This document shows, piece by piece, positions 45,840 through 56,869 of a stretch of 64,000 bases of DNA. The notes under the pieces are model-generated. The model searched no databases and was not told where the DNA came from. It saw only the letters and a list, made by a program, of their open reading frames with translations. A program made the position numbers and the translations under genes. Source of the DNA: Lepeophtheirus salmonis. Lineage: Eukaryota > Arthropoda > Copepoda > Siphonostomatoida > Caligidae. The stretch's first letter is position 1. Every line of letters starts with the position of its first letter. Location of the stretch: assembly GCF_016086655.4 (NCBI RefSeq), contig NC_052140.2, positions 20,212,001-20,276,000 on the forward strand, written 5' to 3'.

Positions 45840-46100
45840 TGTCTTTCCTCCAGAATGGCGTCATCTTTAATGTCATCAGAAGCTTTTTAGCTGTCGGAAC
45901 CCCAAGAAACTGTTGAAGGAGCCAACATGTTTTGTATATCTTCTACAGCGAACCCAGGTCGTTGGCCTTTGCTTCTCTCTAGAACTATTTCATTGTTTGG
46001 GGCATAGTGATTTCTTGGAGGGGGAAAAGACTTCACTCTTGGGATGATATCCTTTCGACACTTAATAACCCAGATGCATAATAAATGTTCACTGAATTAC
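45840..46100 (-). pseudogene. Degraded coding stretch or pseudo-exon of unknown identity
   Basis: A minus frame runs from about 46100 with 'CRKDIIPRVKSFPPPRNHYA', 'PNNEIVLERSKGQRPGFAVE', 'DIQNMLAPSTVSWGSDS', a TAA at about 45889-45891, then 'KASDDIKDDAILEERQK', followed directly by GTAAGT, a perfect splice-donor sequence. The balanced residue composition is unlike the AT-driven ORFs around it. There is no match to a mariner or LINE block that I know. Either an exon of a dead host gene or part of an unfamiliar transposon. It is missed by ORF length filters because of the stop. Confidence 0.4.
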
Positions 46101-46104
46101 TTAA

Positions 46105-46821
46105 TAGAATTATAAATATTATTAATAATGGAAGAATTAATAATATATTCATATCTACTATTGTCAATTAATTGTCAACTTCTAACAACAAATTATTTTT
46201 TTAAACCCTTTGTGTGTGTCGCAAATACCCCGTTTAGTAGCTAAAATTCATTGTCCCAATAAAACAATGATGAATTAATGGGTTTTATTTGAAAGGGGTT
46301 ATATTGGGGCTATTATTGGTCCCTAAGGATCAAATAAATATTTTTAATTTGTTGATAGAAATTGACGATAATTCGTCGTCGAAGAATGCAAATGTAATCC
46401 ACACTTAATTTTGACAAAGATTAATTCAGGCTTGATTTTGTGTTGATACATTGTTGTTTTTTCTTAATTTTTTAAGGATTGTTTTTGTATTGACTAACTA
46501 CATTTACTTATTGATGTATCGAATATTTCCAACCGGGGATAAATGATAGATAAGGTGTCGATGCAAAATATAATCTTTTCCTTCATTTATCAAAGTCCTT
46601 TGACACTCCTTCACGTCTGACATCATCAAATGTATCAAATATTTGCGTTTCCATTCATCATTTGCATATTTTAAATATTTGACGCTTTTTCAGACAGTTC
46701 GTAGGAGTTGTTGGTAAATGCATATCTGCATTTTTCGATATTTGGGACAATACTAAAGTACTCCATAAGGAAAAGTTATTTTTTTAATCATTTTCATTTC
46801 AGGATTAGTAAGTCCGCAGGC

Positions 46822-46856
<35 letters not shown>

Positions 46857-47095
46857 TTTTGGGGGGTTATAGCTTTTGACAAAAAATGTCAAAGATTAAA
46901 TTTTATTAAAAAAAAATATAAATATTCAGTTTTTTCGAAAATCTAGAGCCTTTTGTGACTAAAATAATTGGTGATTAAATCGTGATGAAGTACTACTACA
47001 TGTTTTGGGTTTCCACCTACAAGTTAAAAAAGGGGGTAAATGACCCACATTAGTGACTGCTTTACATATGGTTGTTCTTTCCTCATGAACACAGG
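46105..47095. other. AT-rich spacer with microsatellite
   Basis: A (TA)n run followed by a T-run and G6 lies near 46823-46866. ATTGACGATAATTCGTCG near 46360 resembles one arm of the foldback at 11635-11720. No gene is supported. Confidence 0.45.
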
Positions 47096-47099
47096 AGTG

Positions 47100-47560
47100 A
47101 CCAAATGAGAATGGGTTGGGAGGCTGTAGCCTCCCTTTTCAAATTAAGGAATTTTGGCCTTTACTAGAAAATTGAAATATTTTAATTTTTTTTCAAAAAA
47201 TTAAAATTATTATTCGAATTTTTTTCCAAAAAATTAAATTTTCTATAAATAACAAATGGATTTTTAAAAATTTTGTACAAAAATTTAAATTAAAAAAAAA
47301 AATCGTTTTTAGAGAACAACTGTGGATTTTTGAAATTTAAAAAAAAATATATTAATTTTTGGCGAATAAATAAAAATTTCGAATTTTTTTTCAAAAAATT
47401 TAATTTTCTGTCAATGGCTACAGATTTTTGAAATTTTTTTCTAAAAAAATTAATTAATTGCGGATCGCTTTAGTTAAAAAAATGAAATAATTGAATATTT
47501 GAAATTTTTTAATTAAAAAAAAAAAAAAATCAAAACCAAGCCCCTGTAACAGCTTTATGA
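47100..47560. repeat. Capped A/T minisatellite
   Basis: Begins GGGTTGGGAGGCTGTAGCCT, then units of the type AAATTGAAATATTTTAATTT, CAGATTTTTGAAATTTTTTT, CTGTCAATGGCTACAGATTT for about 400 bases. The cap matches those at about 54690 and (reversed) 50760-50800. Confidence 0.65.
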
Positions 47561-47599
47561 AATAAAAAAATGACGGCTTAATTTGCCAGGTACAAAAAA

Positions 47600-49025
47600 T
47601 CTAGTATGCGTTTTATGTTTTATTTTCTACAACTCCACGCATATATATGTACTTTGTACGCGTTATGTTTATAACTAAGTCAATGACAAACAAAAAATAT
47701 CCAGTGTCAACAGTATATTCCTTCCTGAATAACAAACACAACCAAGAACAATTAACACTAACAAATAAGTCAATTTGTAGATATGTTATACATATACTTT
47801 TATGGAAGTCATGCACACATCACAAAGCTGTTAACCAATCATATTCCCTTTTGGCAAGATACTATTTAAACTCCATATAATTTTTATGTCTTGTTACATT
47901 TCATAAAAACATGTAACAAATAATAAAATATGAGTTTACTATTTAACAGTTTTTTAATTTAAATTTGAATCGTGCTCAATTACACCATACCATTGCGAAC
48001 AGGCCGAACCCCAAATTTATTATTGTTATTAAAGCGGTAGAACACGAAAATGACAAATAAAAATTTCAACCTCTTAGGTTAAGCCATTAAAGTCTTATCG
48101 AAAAAATCATTTTTTAAGGGTCTAGCTACGATTCAGTGCTATATTTGGACATGAAGGAACAATATGGATGAAAATAAAAGTAAATAACAAATTGAAACAA
48201 ATATTCAGCATTTGAAAAATGATGAATATTTATTACTTTATTTTTTCTACAATTAATAAAAAATGTATACAACCACTTAAAAATCGAGTAAATTAAAAGA
48301 ACTATACTTATAAGCGAATATCCTTTTTTTATAACGCTTCATATTCTAGCTGAAGTTATAGAATAGACCTCACATTTCAATTTTTTTAAATGCATTAAAA
48401 AAAAGTCAATTCTGATTGATTTTTGGTCAATTTAGTTTTTTATCTTTATTAAGGAATTTTCATTAAATAAGCTAGTTAGGTTGCCTTGAATACAGATGCA
48501 TCCGAGGAATATAATAATACAAATATAAAATGAAATAAAAAATTTTGGGGATGTATATTTTTTTTAATAGATCTTTTTTTTAATTATAAATTGAATATTT
48601 TTCTATGATATAAGCTAATATGTTCCTCAACACTATGAATTAGGATTGAGTTATAAGGGTATAAAGAAGAGTGTCGTTTTTCATCATTTTTGGCCTAAAA
48701 ATGGAAATATAGCGAGTTCAGAGCAAACTTCAGAATCAATACATACACTTTCTTATCATAAAAACACATTTAAATAAGTTTTATTCAACCAACTTTTAGT
48801 TTGGGGAATCTTTTAATGGCATAAAATCACTCTGAACGATAATAGTCCTGAATTACTATAATCCTGGATTTTTCAGAAGTCAGCTGACTGTGATAAAAAA
48901 CGAGGTGAGTTTTGGATTCAATCCTCATAGATAAATTCCTTTTTTGGCTTGAATTCATTTGTACAAATGAGTGTTCCCCAATGTTATTTTAACTTGGGCT
49001 ATGTTAATCTAAACCAAATCGAACA
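47600..49025. other. AT-rich spacer, no gene seen
   Basis: Opposed ORFs at 47613-47816 and 47647-47880 overlap on opposite strands and neither has a recognised motif. Nothing else supported. Confidence 0.4.
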
Positions 49026-49034
49026 TCCCATGAT

Positions 49035-49165
49035 AATAAGGTTACTCTGATTACCTCCATCATGGAGATAATCAGCAACATGCCATGGAACTACTTCGTC
49101 AACGCCAACTTCTTCTTCTGGGCCCGGATTTAGGTCGTGATTGATGTTAGAGACGGAAAACCCTG
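49035..49165 (+). mobile_element. Mariner transposase C-terminal scrap
   Basis: A plus frame reads 'IMEIISNMPWNYFVNANFFF' and 'WARI', stop, 'VVIDVRDG', matching the mariner end 'M--IS-DY+-NAC-SF--RIE-VIDA-GG'. No upstream core. The minus 88-codon ORF is a shadow. Confidence 0.5.
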
Positions 49166-49179
49166 TTTTTAAATTCATA

Positions 49180-50425
49180 TATAGGTACAATTCAAGCCAA
49201 TTTTCATGTAAATATGCCCAAAAAAGAGGTCTCATTGACAACTTAAAGATTTTTGATGAATGCACTGATTTGATCTTAACACCCTACATATATTATATAG
49301 GTCAGAGTTTTTGTGAGTTAATTCTACTTCATTTTATGCTTCCCCCACGCCTCTTAGCTTGTATTTAAAGGAGATTTTAAATCTTTATTCTTCATTATTC
49401 TAAATTTGGATTAATATGATGATTCCTTTAACCGTTCCTTACTTCGAATCTACATCAGATATTATTAAAATGCAATGCATTGAATCTCATAACTAATGAA
49501 CATTAATAACTACGTGACTAATTTGCATATTGTACTTACTGCATGTTAGTTAAAATTTAACTAATAGATACCAAATTGCGTAGTATCTATTGTTTATAGG
49601 CACAAATAAAAGTATTCTACATATTATGCCAAAAAAAAATTCATGCTTTGATCTTATTGTAGAGTTAAATTTGAGTATTATTCAGCTCTCGATAAATACT
49701 TACCATAATTAAAGACACTTTTTTTTTGTATATTCATCAAATTGCTCCAAATATCTGATACAAAATTAGACACACCAGTAGTTTACCAGAGAAACTCGAA
49801 ATATTTATGAGTCTGGAGTAATCAAGTATCTAGTTAGTTATTTTCGATATCACGGAATATCTAATTATTCCTCCAAACTACAAATTTAAAAATAACAATT
49901 GAAAATAAAGGACACTTACTAAGAGTGACAATTTTAAAAATATTTTTTATGTAATTATTCATGACAAAGGATAGCAAGGGCGCCATTATATCATAACCAT
50001 TATACAACTTATAAATAGTTCTAAGGCCCAACAATTTTCATTCTTTGTGCCATATTTTCGACACTTGAACTTCCAGAGAACGTGGTGCATCCTCCACATC
50101 AAAATTACTGGAACAAAATTTAAGAATCTAAAATACCATGTAATGGACTGTTATAGTATCAGAACCATGAACACTAATCACATTTTCAGCAACCTGTCTA
50201 GCATTTTTGCATTTATCGAAGAAAAACTCTGAAATATGCCCTATATTCTCTTTGCTGGCCTAAACTTTTGATGTGTGCTCGAACAATACTGAACCAAACA
50301 ATCATAAAACAGTCTAATTTGTATTTTTAGTACGAAATCTTATCTTTATAACGCCATCTGTTATATTTCCATGCAATAAAGGTGTTTCCATTCGCATTAT
50401 AGGAAATAATGCATAATCCATGGGT
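49180..50425. other. AT-rich spacer, no gene seen
   Basis: ORFs of 61-75 codons overlap here without recognised motifs. Confidence 0.4.
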
Positions 50426-50429
50426 GCCC

Positions 50430-50805
50430 ACAGGATTTTATTCCGTGGCTCGGTTTTCAAAAAAAAATCAAAAGTCTTGTTATTTGCAAAATATTTGGAA
50501 AAAAATTGCAAAATTAAAATTTATACTATATATTTTTTTTTAATTCAAAAATCTAGTGCTGTTTACAAAAAATAAAAATTTTTACAAAGAAATTTGAAAA
50601 ATTAAATTTTTATAAAAAAAATAAAAAATTCATAGCAATTTTTTTGAAATTCAAAAATACACACTTATTCGCTAAAAAATTCCCAATATAAAGTCTTTAT
50701 TTAAAAACCCCTATTTTCACGTAAATATTTTGCAATCATTAAAAAAGTCCTTCATTTAGAGGGACTACAGCCCCCCCCCCTGCGGACGCCCCTGTACTCC
50801 AATCT
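50430..50805. repeat. Capped A/T minisatellite
   Basis: Units such as TTTTACAAAGAAATTTGAAA and AAAATTAAATTTTTATAAAA end at the cap AGAGGGACTACAGCCCCCCC followed by TGCGGACGCCCCTGTA; reversed this reads TACAGGGGCGTCCGCA then GGGGGCTGTAGTCCC. The left side carries GGGTGCCCACAGGATTTTAT, possibly the opposite boundary. Confidence 0.65.
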
Positions 50806-50809
50806 TTTC

Positions 50810-51425
50810 TTAAAACCCTTTGCGTCAAAGTTTACTAAAAACATGCAAGGTTATAAAAATGATGCGTAATATAAGTTAACAGAAATTAAACACCATAACC
50901 TTGATTAAGAATGATTCAATTCAAGCTATTGTATGGGTCATACAGTTAGGTCCAATAGTGCTTCTTTCCCTAACTGTTCAATTATTTTGAGTGGAGCACT
51001 CCTTTGTTTTGACTATAATTGCAAAAGGGGTTATTCTACAAGATATGAAAATTGCAAAGCAATTTTGTACGCATTTATATGATATACCAAGAACCTATGA
51101 GAGGAATTCCTATTTTGTTTCTCAAATCATTTTTTTTTCTTTTTTTGGTAGGGCTTTATTATGTAACAATAATTTGGCTAAGTATTTTGAATATTTTTCA
51201 AAATAACAAATGGATTGGTACAAATATACCCGCCCAAGAAAAAGGGACATTAATAATAAGATGATATAAAAAACATTAATAGATAAGCTCCATCATGCAT
51301 GAAAAAAAAATTTCATTGAAATCAACTCATATCATATAAATAAATGATGAATCTATTGAGTTTTTCATCAGGAAATTAATCATATTACATCTATGGATAA
51401 TATCGTGATCGGTAATCCTTTTCCT
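50810..51425. other. AT-rich spacer, no gene seen
   Basis: Two overlapping 70-codon plus ORFs at 50991-51264 are not supported by any motif. Confidence 0.4.
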
Positions 51426-51429
51426 AATA

Positions 51430-51515
51430 AATTAATTTATTGTCTTTTCATTCTGGGTAATTTCATTCCTTGTAAATGTATTCCAAGTAAAATTTCGTTC
51501 CTAAAGATTTATGTC
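51430..51515. repeat. 16-bp phrase repeat (TTTCATTCCTTGTAAA type)
   Basis: Successive units TTTTCATTCTGGGTAA, TTTCATTCCTTGTAAA, TGTATTCCAAGTAAAA, TTTCGTTCCTAAAG. The vocabulary matches 12825-12930. Confidence 0.65.
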
Positions 51516-51564
51516 ACGTTTTGAAGAGGGGGGTATTTAGTGATGTAATACAGTTAATTGAGTA

Positions 51565-51675
51565 ATACATTATAAATAAAAAATATTGTAAACAAAACAT
51601 GTAGACAAGGTTTTTTAGAAATACATTATAAATAAAAAATATTGTAAACAAAACTATAAGGTTTTTTCAAACTAT
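51565..51675. repeat. 56-bp tandem duplication
   Basis: ATACATTATAAATAAAAAAT then ATTGTAAACAAAAC and AAGGTTTTTT occur twice, starting at 51565 and 51621, with only a few differences (the first copy has five extra bases after CAAAAC). Near-identity implies a recent duplication. Confidence 0.8.
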
Positions 51676-51679
51676 TTCA

Positions 51680-52020
51680 ATCAATATACCAACCTTTTTT
51701 ATAAATCACAGCCTTTACAAGTCTCCCGAAGGCCATGCAGAAGTAGATGACAAACTCCTCTGACAAGTTTTCCCTTTCTGACACTAAAACATTGAAGATT
51801 TATTTTGCCAAATATTGTATATATCCTGCAAAAAAATGTCATGTTTTCATTATAATGCAATTTTGTACGAACATATTGCATTTTACTTATATTTTAATGA
51901 CGTTATTGGGGGATCAATTTTACCTTCTTTAAGGCCTCACATGTGGGACTGGACTGGACTGTGGTTCTACATAAAGACGGACACAACACTATCTATGATG
52001 TAAGGATGGATGGGAGATGG
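51680..52020. other. Spacer left of the mariner MITE, no gene seen
   Basis: Overlapping 60-62-codon ORFs on both strands; none has a motif. Confidence 0.35.
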
Positions 52021-52025
52021 ATATA

Positions 52026-52474
52026 CAGGCTGCAGTTTTCCAATTAAGAATTTTCGAGACCAGGACATAAACCTTTAATCTCTTAAACTAGTAGAGATAT
52101 TTACTAATCCATTTGTATACAAATGTAGAGACCCTCCATGAACCTAACCATTAAATCCAACCACCTCTAGCATCAACCACAGCCTCCAACCGTTCCCATC
52201 CCTCGGGACTCCTTAAAATCCTTTGCAACTTTGTAAACGGTGGGAGTGGACAACTTGAGAAAGTCGATGATCTCTTTGGGAGTACGGGTTGCACGAAGGG
52301 CAACAATGATCGCTCTACAACGGTCGCACTCGGAGGACATTTCTAACGTTTTGTAAACAGAACTTATGCACAATTCTCTGCTGAATCTGATAAACTGGGT
52401 TTTGAAAGCTGTACGAATAAGGGTTCCCAAGAAAATCCTGTTAAAAAAAATCTTAACTGTAAAACCGCATCCTG
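52026..52474 (-). mobile_element. 449-bp mariner MITE with TIRs and N- and C-terminal remnants
   Basis: The left end CAGGCTGCAGTTTTCCAATT and the reversed right end CAGGATGCGGTTTTACAGTT match closely over 20 bp and more; TA flanks both sides (52024-52025, 52475-52476). On the minus strand the frame 52430-52173 encodes an N-terminus, 'MSSECDRCRAIIVALRATRT', 'PKEIIDFLKLSTPTVYKVAK', 'DFKESRG', which joins directly to 'WERLEAVVDARGGWI' and a stop, the C-terminal motif, in another frame. The whole catalytic core is deleted. Confidence 0.9.
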
Positions 52475-52559
52475 TAAATTTTTAAGGATTCGAAATGACC
52501 TCATCATATATCTTCAATCGTGAGTAGGATTGGAATCCGTCAATAATATTGGTAACTTG

Positions 52560-52760
52560 ATAGATAGAAATAAATCATGCGAATACTCTTCCCTGCTATC
52601 GACTATCATCTATCACTACTCGTTCACACCAATAAACCAAACCTTTTTTAATTTATTTATTCAGATGAATTACATTTCACTTTATAACGCAACCTTTCCT
52701 CCAAAAAGAAACAGTCGAAAAAAGGACCGAAATCATTTGGTAATACGTTAAATAAGTCAA
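52560..52760 (-). repeat. Dispersed repeat B, copy 4 (reverse)
   Basis: GCAACCTTTCCTCCAAAAAG and CACACCAATAAACCAAACC correspond to the reverse complement of GGAAAGGTTGCATGATACAA and neighbouring sequence in the 57 kb copy. The ORF 52530-52751 and the ORF over the 57 kb copy share 'NATFPP' for this reason only. Confidence 0.45.
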
Positions 52761-52764
52761 TCAT

Positions 52765-53445
52765 ACTAAATGTCATTTATAGTCTAAAGTACAAAAATTA
52801 ATAATAAAAAAGGGTTTTATCGCTAAAAAAATCGGTTGCTTTGACCCCTAAAATGGCAAACAATGGAGGCGCACTTTAACAATTAATACCCTTTTTTTTA
52901 TTAAATATTAAGGAAACCAATTATTTGATGTCAAAATGGGACAAACAAATAAAAGGAATTAAACTTTAGTACAAAAGTCATTTTCTAAACATACTACTTT
53001 GAAATAATCCAAAAATATGTAACTGTATATCATTGACATCAAGTTGTATTAAGTCTTTTTTTATTCATAAAGGCATTTGATTAAGTTTTATCTAAATTAA
53101 ATTGAAAATTTGTCCATTTTATTTTATAAAAATATCTACTTTTATCCCCCAAGATGGGGTCTCCTTCAATTATGAGAAATTTTATGACGTCAGAAAGAGT
53201 AAATAAATATTAATGGCTTCCAGATGGAGAAGACAGATTTAATTTTCGACCACGAATCTCCGGGTTTTTCAGGGAATAGTTAATGTTGTCATATAATATT
53301 ATATCTCTTAAGTTTAGTAAAAAGTACTGAGCTTTTTACCGAAGATGTCTTTAGTTTGCTTTATCTCACGATTAATACATTAAATATATATAAAAAAACT
53401 AAAAATATACTTCAATGCTAAGCGGACACTTAAAAAAAGGTCATT
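52765..53445. other. AT-rich spacer, no gene seen
   Basis: No supported feature. A TGACGTCA octamer occurs near 53184. Confidence 0.4.
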
Positions 53446-53449
53446 GTTT

Positions 53450-53745
53450 TTGTGTTTGGTGAAGCCGGGTGTGTTTTACAGCGCTCCAAAATGGAAGTAA
53501 AAAAAGAGAAAATTCGATACATTCTTCATTATCTCTACGGCTAAGGTGAAAAGGAAGGTGATCAAAAATGTGTTTGCTGTTTATAGGTCTATATAGTATC
53601 CAATGCAACGGCAAGCGGTGGCTCCAGAAATACCATCGAAAAAATAATGGAAATCATCGCGATGGACCGGCATGTGCGCCCTTACTCAATTGTCCTGGAC
53701 CGGAAGATTATTTAGAAAACCGTCTGGAGTTTTACTTCACAGATT
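53450..53745 (+). mobile_element. DD34D mariner N-terminal relic
   Basis: From ATG at about 53491 the plus strand reads 'MEVKKEKIRYILHYLYG', stop, then in another frame 'TIEKIMEIIAMDRHVRPYSI', 'VLDRKII'. This matches the mariner start 'MEV-KE-IRYILQFFF' and 'NVDKI-EIIE-DRHVS--SIA-ELKI'. Everything after the HTH region is gone. Confidence 0.7.
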
Positions 53746-53769
53746 ATTATTTATAGATTGCAAACGAAC

Positions 53770-54675
53770 TCATACAATATTCATGGGTAATGATTTGATT
53801 CCCAAAAGTCGCATTAAGTAAAAAATATTTCTTATTCATTCCTTATGAAATGTTTAATGTTTTTACAATAAGAATAATAAAGGGTACCTTTTTGAAACCC
53901 CATACTCATGTTCCTAAGATTACTTTTAAATAAGGATATATTTTTCTGTATGTTATATATTCATACAAGTATTTTTATAATTTTAATTGATATTTACGAG
54001 TGCAACATTGATGAAATAGTTATGAAAATGATACAAAATTTAAATGACGTAATTGTTTTAATTGTTATTTTATTTATCATGTAACAAAATAAGTTGTTTT
54101 TTTATCTTTTCTTCCCAATTCACAAACTGCTTGATATAAAGGATGTTCATTTACAAGGGATAAATTAATTTTATCCAATCAGACACAAGGACACAAATTG
54201 CTGTACTGAATATGAAAAAATGGATTCTGAATTGAAATTGTTTTCCGCGCTTAGAAATGCCAGTTTTGTTTCAACACTTTTCCAAACTACAAAGAAAGTG
54301 AAATATTGCAAAATTCTAGTTTGAAAATATATTTTACTAACAAGTCACCCGTAATATTTGTTTGCAATGTCTATTTGAGGTATTAGACGTTGCCACATGG
54401 TAATATTTACTTTATAAAATTAAAATCACCTGTGGATACGTAGTGTTTGAGGTGAGGCATTACGTAGCCAAACACGCTAGATACAGACGACCCTATACTA
54501 GCCCAACTAGGCACTAGTGGCTCTCTCGAGCCTTGATTATATGCATATAAATGTAAGTTTGTTTAATTACCCAGGAAGTTGTTCTTACAAATTCCAAAAA
54601 TTCTATCATTGTTTTACAAATTTGACAAAAAAATCAATTACATGTGGTTTTATTTGTCAAATCTCTATCCATTCA
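53770..54675. other. AT-rich spacer, no gene seen
   Basis: No supported feature. Confidence 0.4.
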
Positions 54676-54679
54676 AATA

Positions 54680-55085
54680 CAGGGACGTTTGCAAGGGGTT
54701 GGCTCGAAAGCTGTAGCCCTTCCTACAAAAATTTATTTAAGATTTTCTTTTGAACAGCTGTGGATTTTGAATTTTTTTGTAAAATAGCTATCGGGTTTTG
54801 ATTTTTTTTTCCAAAAAATAACTTATTGGTAAATAACAATTGATATTTGATTTTTTTTTCAAAAAATATAACATTTAAATTTGTTTTCCTAAAAATTTGA
54901 TTTATTGTTAACAGCTTTAGATTTTTGATATTTTTTCCTAAAAATTAAATAATTGAAATTTTATTGCAAAATATTTTATTGATGAGATTTGTTTTGCTAA
55001 TAACATTAAGTTTTTGAAATTTAAAAAAAAACTACAATATTCCCCCCAAAAAAAAATACAATCTTACAGATGCCCTTGAAATGGT
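54680..55085. repeat. Capped A/T minisatellite
   Basis: Begins ACAGGGACGTTTGCAAGGGG then GAAAGCTGTAGCCCTTCCTA, followed by AACAGCTGTGGATTTTGAAT, AAATAGCTATCGGGTTTTGA, TTTTTTTTCAAAAAATATAA and AACAGCTTTAGATTTTTGAT units of about 55-65 bp. It ends near CTTACAGATGCCCTTG. Confidence 0.65.
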
Positions 55086-55089
55086 CCAC

Positions 55090-55785
55090 TATTTATAAAT
55101 AGTATACAAAAGAACTCAAAAACAAATTAGAATAAGATTATATAATATATGTATGACGTAATGAATAATATATCATACGGAAAATTTGATGATTTAGGTA
55201 AGGTAATCTTTAATAAAATAATCTTGTTTGCAGATTTTGGCCAAGAGAAAATAATATCAAATATTCTAAGTATCCATTTTTTGACGGATACAAAAAATGT
55301 ATTTTATATCTACAAATAAAAATAATTGGAAGATACATTTTTTGGTAAACTTGAAAGTAATCTTAAAAAATACTCTTCATTAATAGATAGACTTAAGTCT
55401 ATATTTGGACGACTGTACCTTGAGAAGTACGCAATAGAAACCACAAAGTAGTTGCGTAAATAATATTTAACTCGATCATACCTACGTATTATTTATTTAT
55501 TATAAGTGGAATCACCTGAAAAAAACAACCGATTATTTATTTTGCTCATAACTTTTTATTTTGAATAAATTTAGAAGAAGTTTTTATTCGTATTGTTATT
55601 TTTGAGACGCCAGTCGCTTTATGATTTATAACTCAAACCCAAAAATAACTTTTGTTGTTTGAGTATATAATAAGCCCCACTTATATTAAATTGAAACCCC
55701 CGTCTTAACCGATCCAGGTTGTTCCAAAGAGGGGCCCATACAATATTTCAACCACATAGGTCCAACAGTGTGGGCACCCATTAAG
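55090..55785. other. AT-rich spacer, no gene seen
   Basis: No supported feature. Confidence 0.4.
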
Positions 55786-55789
55786 GGCA

Positions 55790-56472
55790 CACAAACTCTA
55801 TTTTATACAAGTACATATAAACCAATTTGTTTCCTTCAGAGTATAAATTGATAGCTTGTTGCCAAGGAGAATCAAACCTCATTGTGCCCTTCTTGTAAAC
55901 GACCTTGTCCCAATTGTCAAAAAACTCGGATAACCAATTTAGAAAAGCTTCTATTGAGGCTAAATTTGTACACCCAAGCGCATTGGCCATAGGCAGGAAC
56001 AGTCTTGTCTTCTTCTATTCGAGTTTCTTTTTCTATCCAGCTAATGGTTCAAAACAGTCTTATGATTAATCTTCAGCTCCTGCTAGCATGACGGTCTATC
56101 TCGATATTTTCCATAATTGTATCGACATTTTCGACAACAGGCCTGCCATTACGGGGTTTTTAATTTACTTCCACTACACCAGAACGAAATTGCTTGACCA
56201 TTGCTATGCAACAGGAACCAAAATAGTATTTTTTCCCTTTCAGATACTAAAAAATAGAAAAAATGGTGATTTTTTTTTTTTAGATCTCTATTTTAGACGT
56301 ACGATATTTCACGACTGAGCCGGTCAAGCGCAATACTGTTACAATAGCGTTTGTAGTATGCACTCACACCTTTACAACACTTTATCATATGATCCAATGT
56401 GACAAATAATGATACTATATTTTAAAAAAAGGGCCGGAAATAAAAAATTACTTTTTCCCCAAACTATTATGT
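55790..56472 (-). mobile_element. DD34D mariner, internally deleted, 3' end lost
   Basis: The high end (reversed) ATAGTTTGGGGAAAAAGTAA is a good TIR. The leader GTGAGTGCATACTACAAACG, GCGCTTGACCGG and GTACGTC is followed by 'FRSGVVEVN', 'GRPVVENVDTIMENIEIDRH' in broken frames, then the shared deletion junction (AAGAAACTCGAATAGAAGAA). A second deletion jumps to 'MANALGCTNLASIEAFLNWL', 'SEFFDNWDKVVYKKGTMRFD', the C-terminal part. The low end has lost the usual 3' TIR. Confidence 0.75.
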
Positions 56473-56474
56473 CG

Positions 56475-56865
56475 TATGCAGAGATGACATGAAATGAAAT
56501 AGAAATGATTTTTATTGCTTATATATGCACACCTGTAAAACACTTGTCGAAAAAAGGGCTAAATATATTTTTTATAAGATATTTCCTTTCTGTAGGTTAT
56601 TTGAACTAAAATAACATAATCAATACATTCTTTCCTCAAGTATATTTTTACATCTCCCACAAAATGCTAAAGAATTGATGTTTTTAAAAGCCAATTATTC
56701 ATTTATATTTTTTACAGAAGTTGAAAGGTCTCTCTAAATATAGACACGTACTTAATTCATGTAAATGTCATGAAATGGGATAATTTTAAATGCTCTATCA
56801 CGGCGTTACTTCGCTAACACAAAAATTATACCGTGTATTTTGTTATCCCCTGATGATGAGTCTGC
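56475..56865. other. AT-rich spacer, no gene seen
   Basis: No supported feature between the mariner end and repeat B. Confidence 0.4.
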
Positions 56866-56869
56866 TTCT

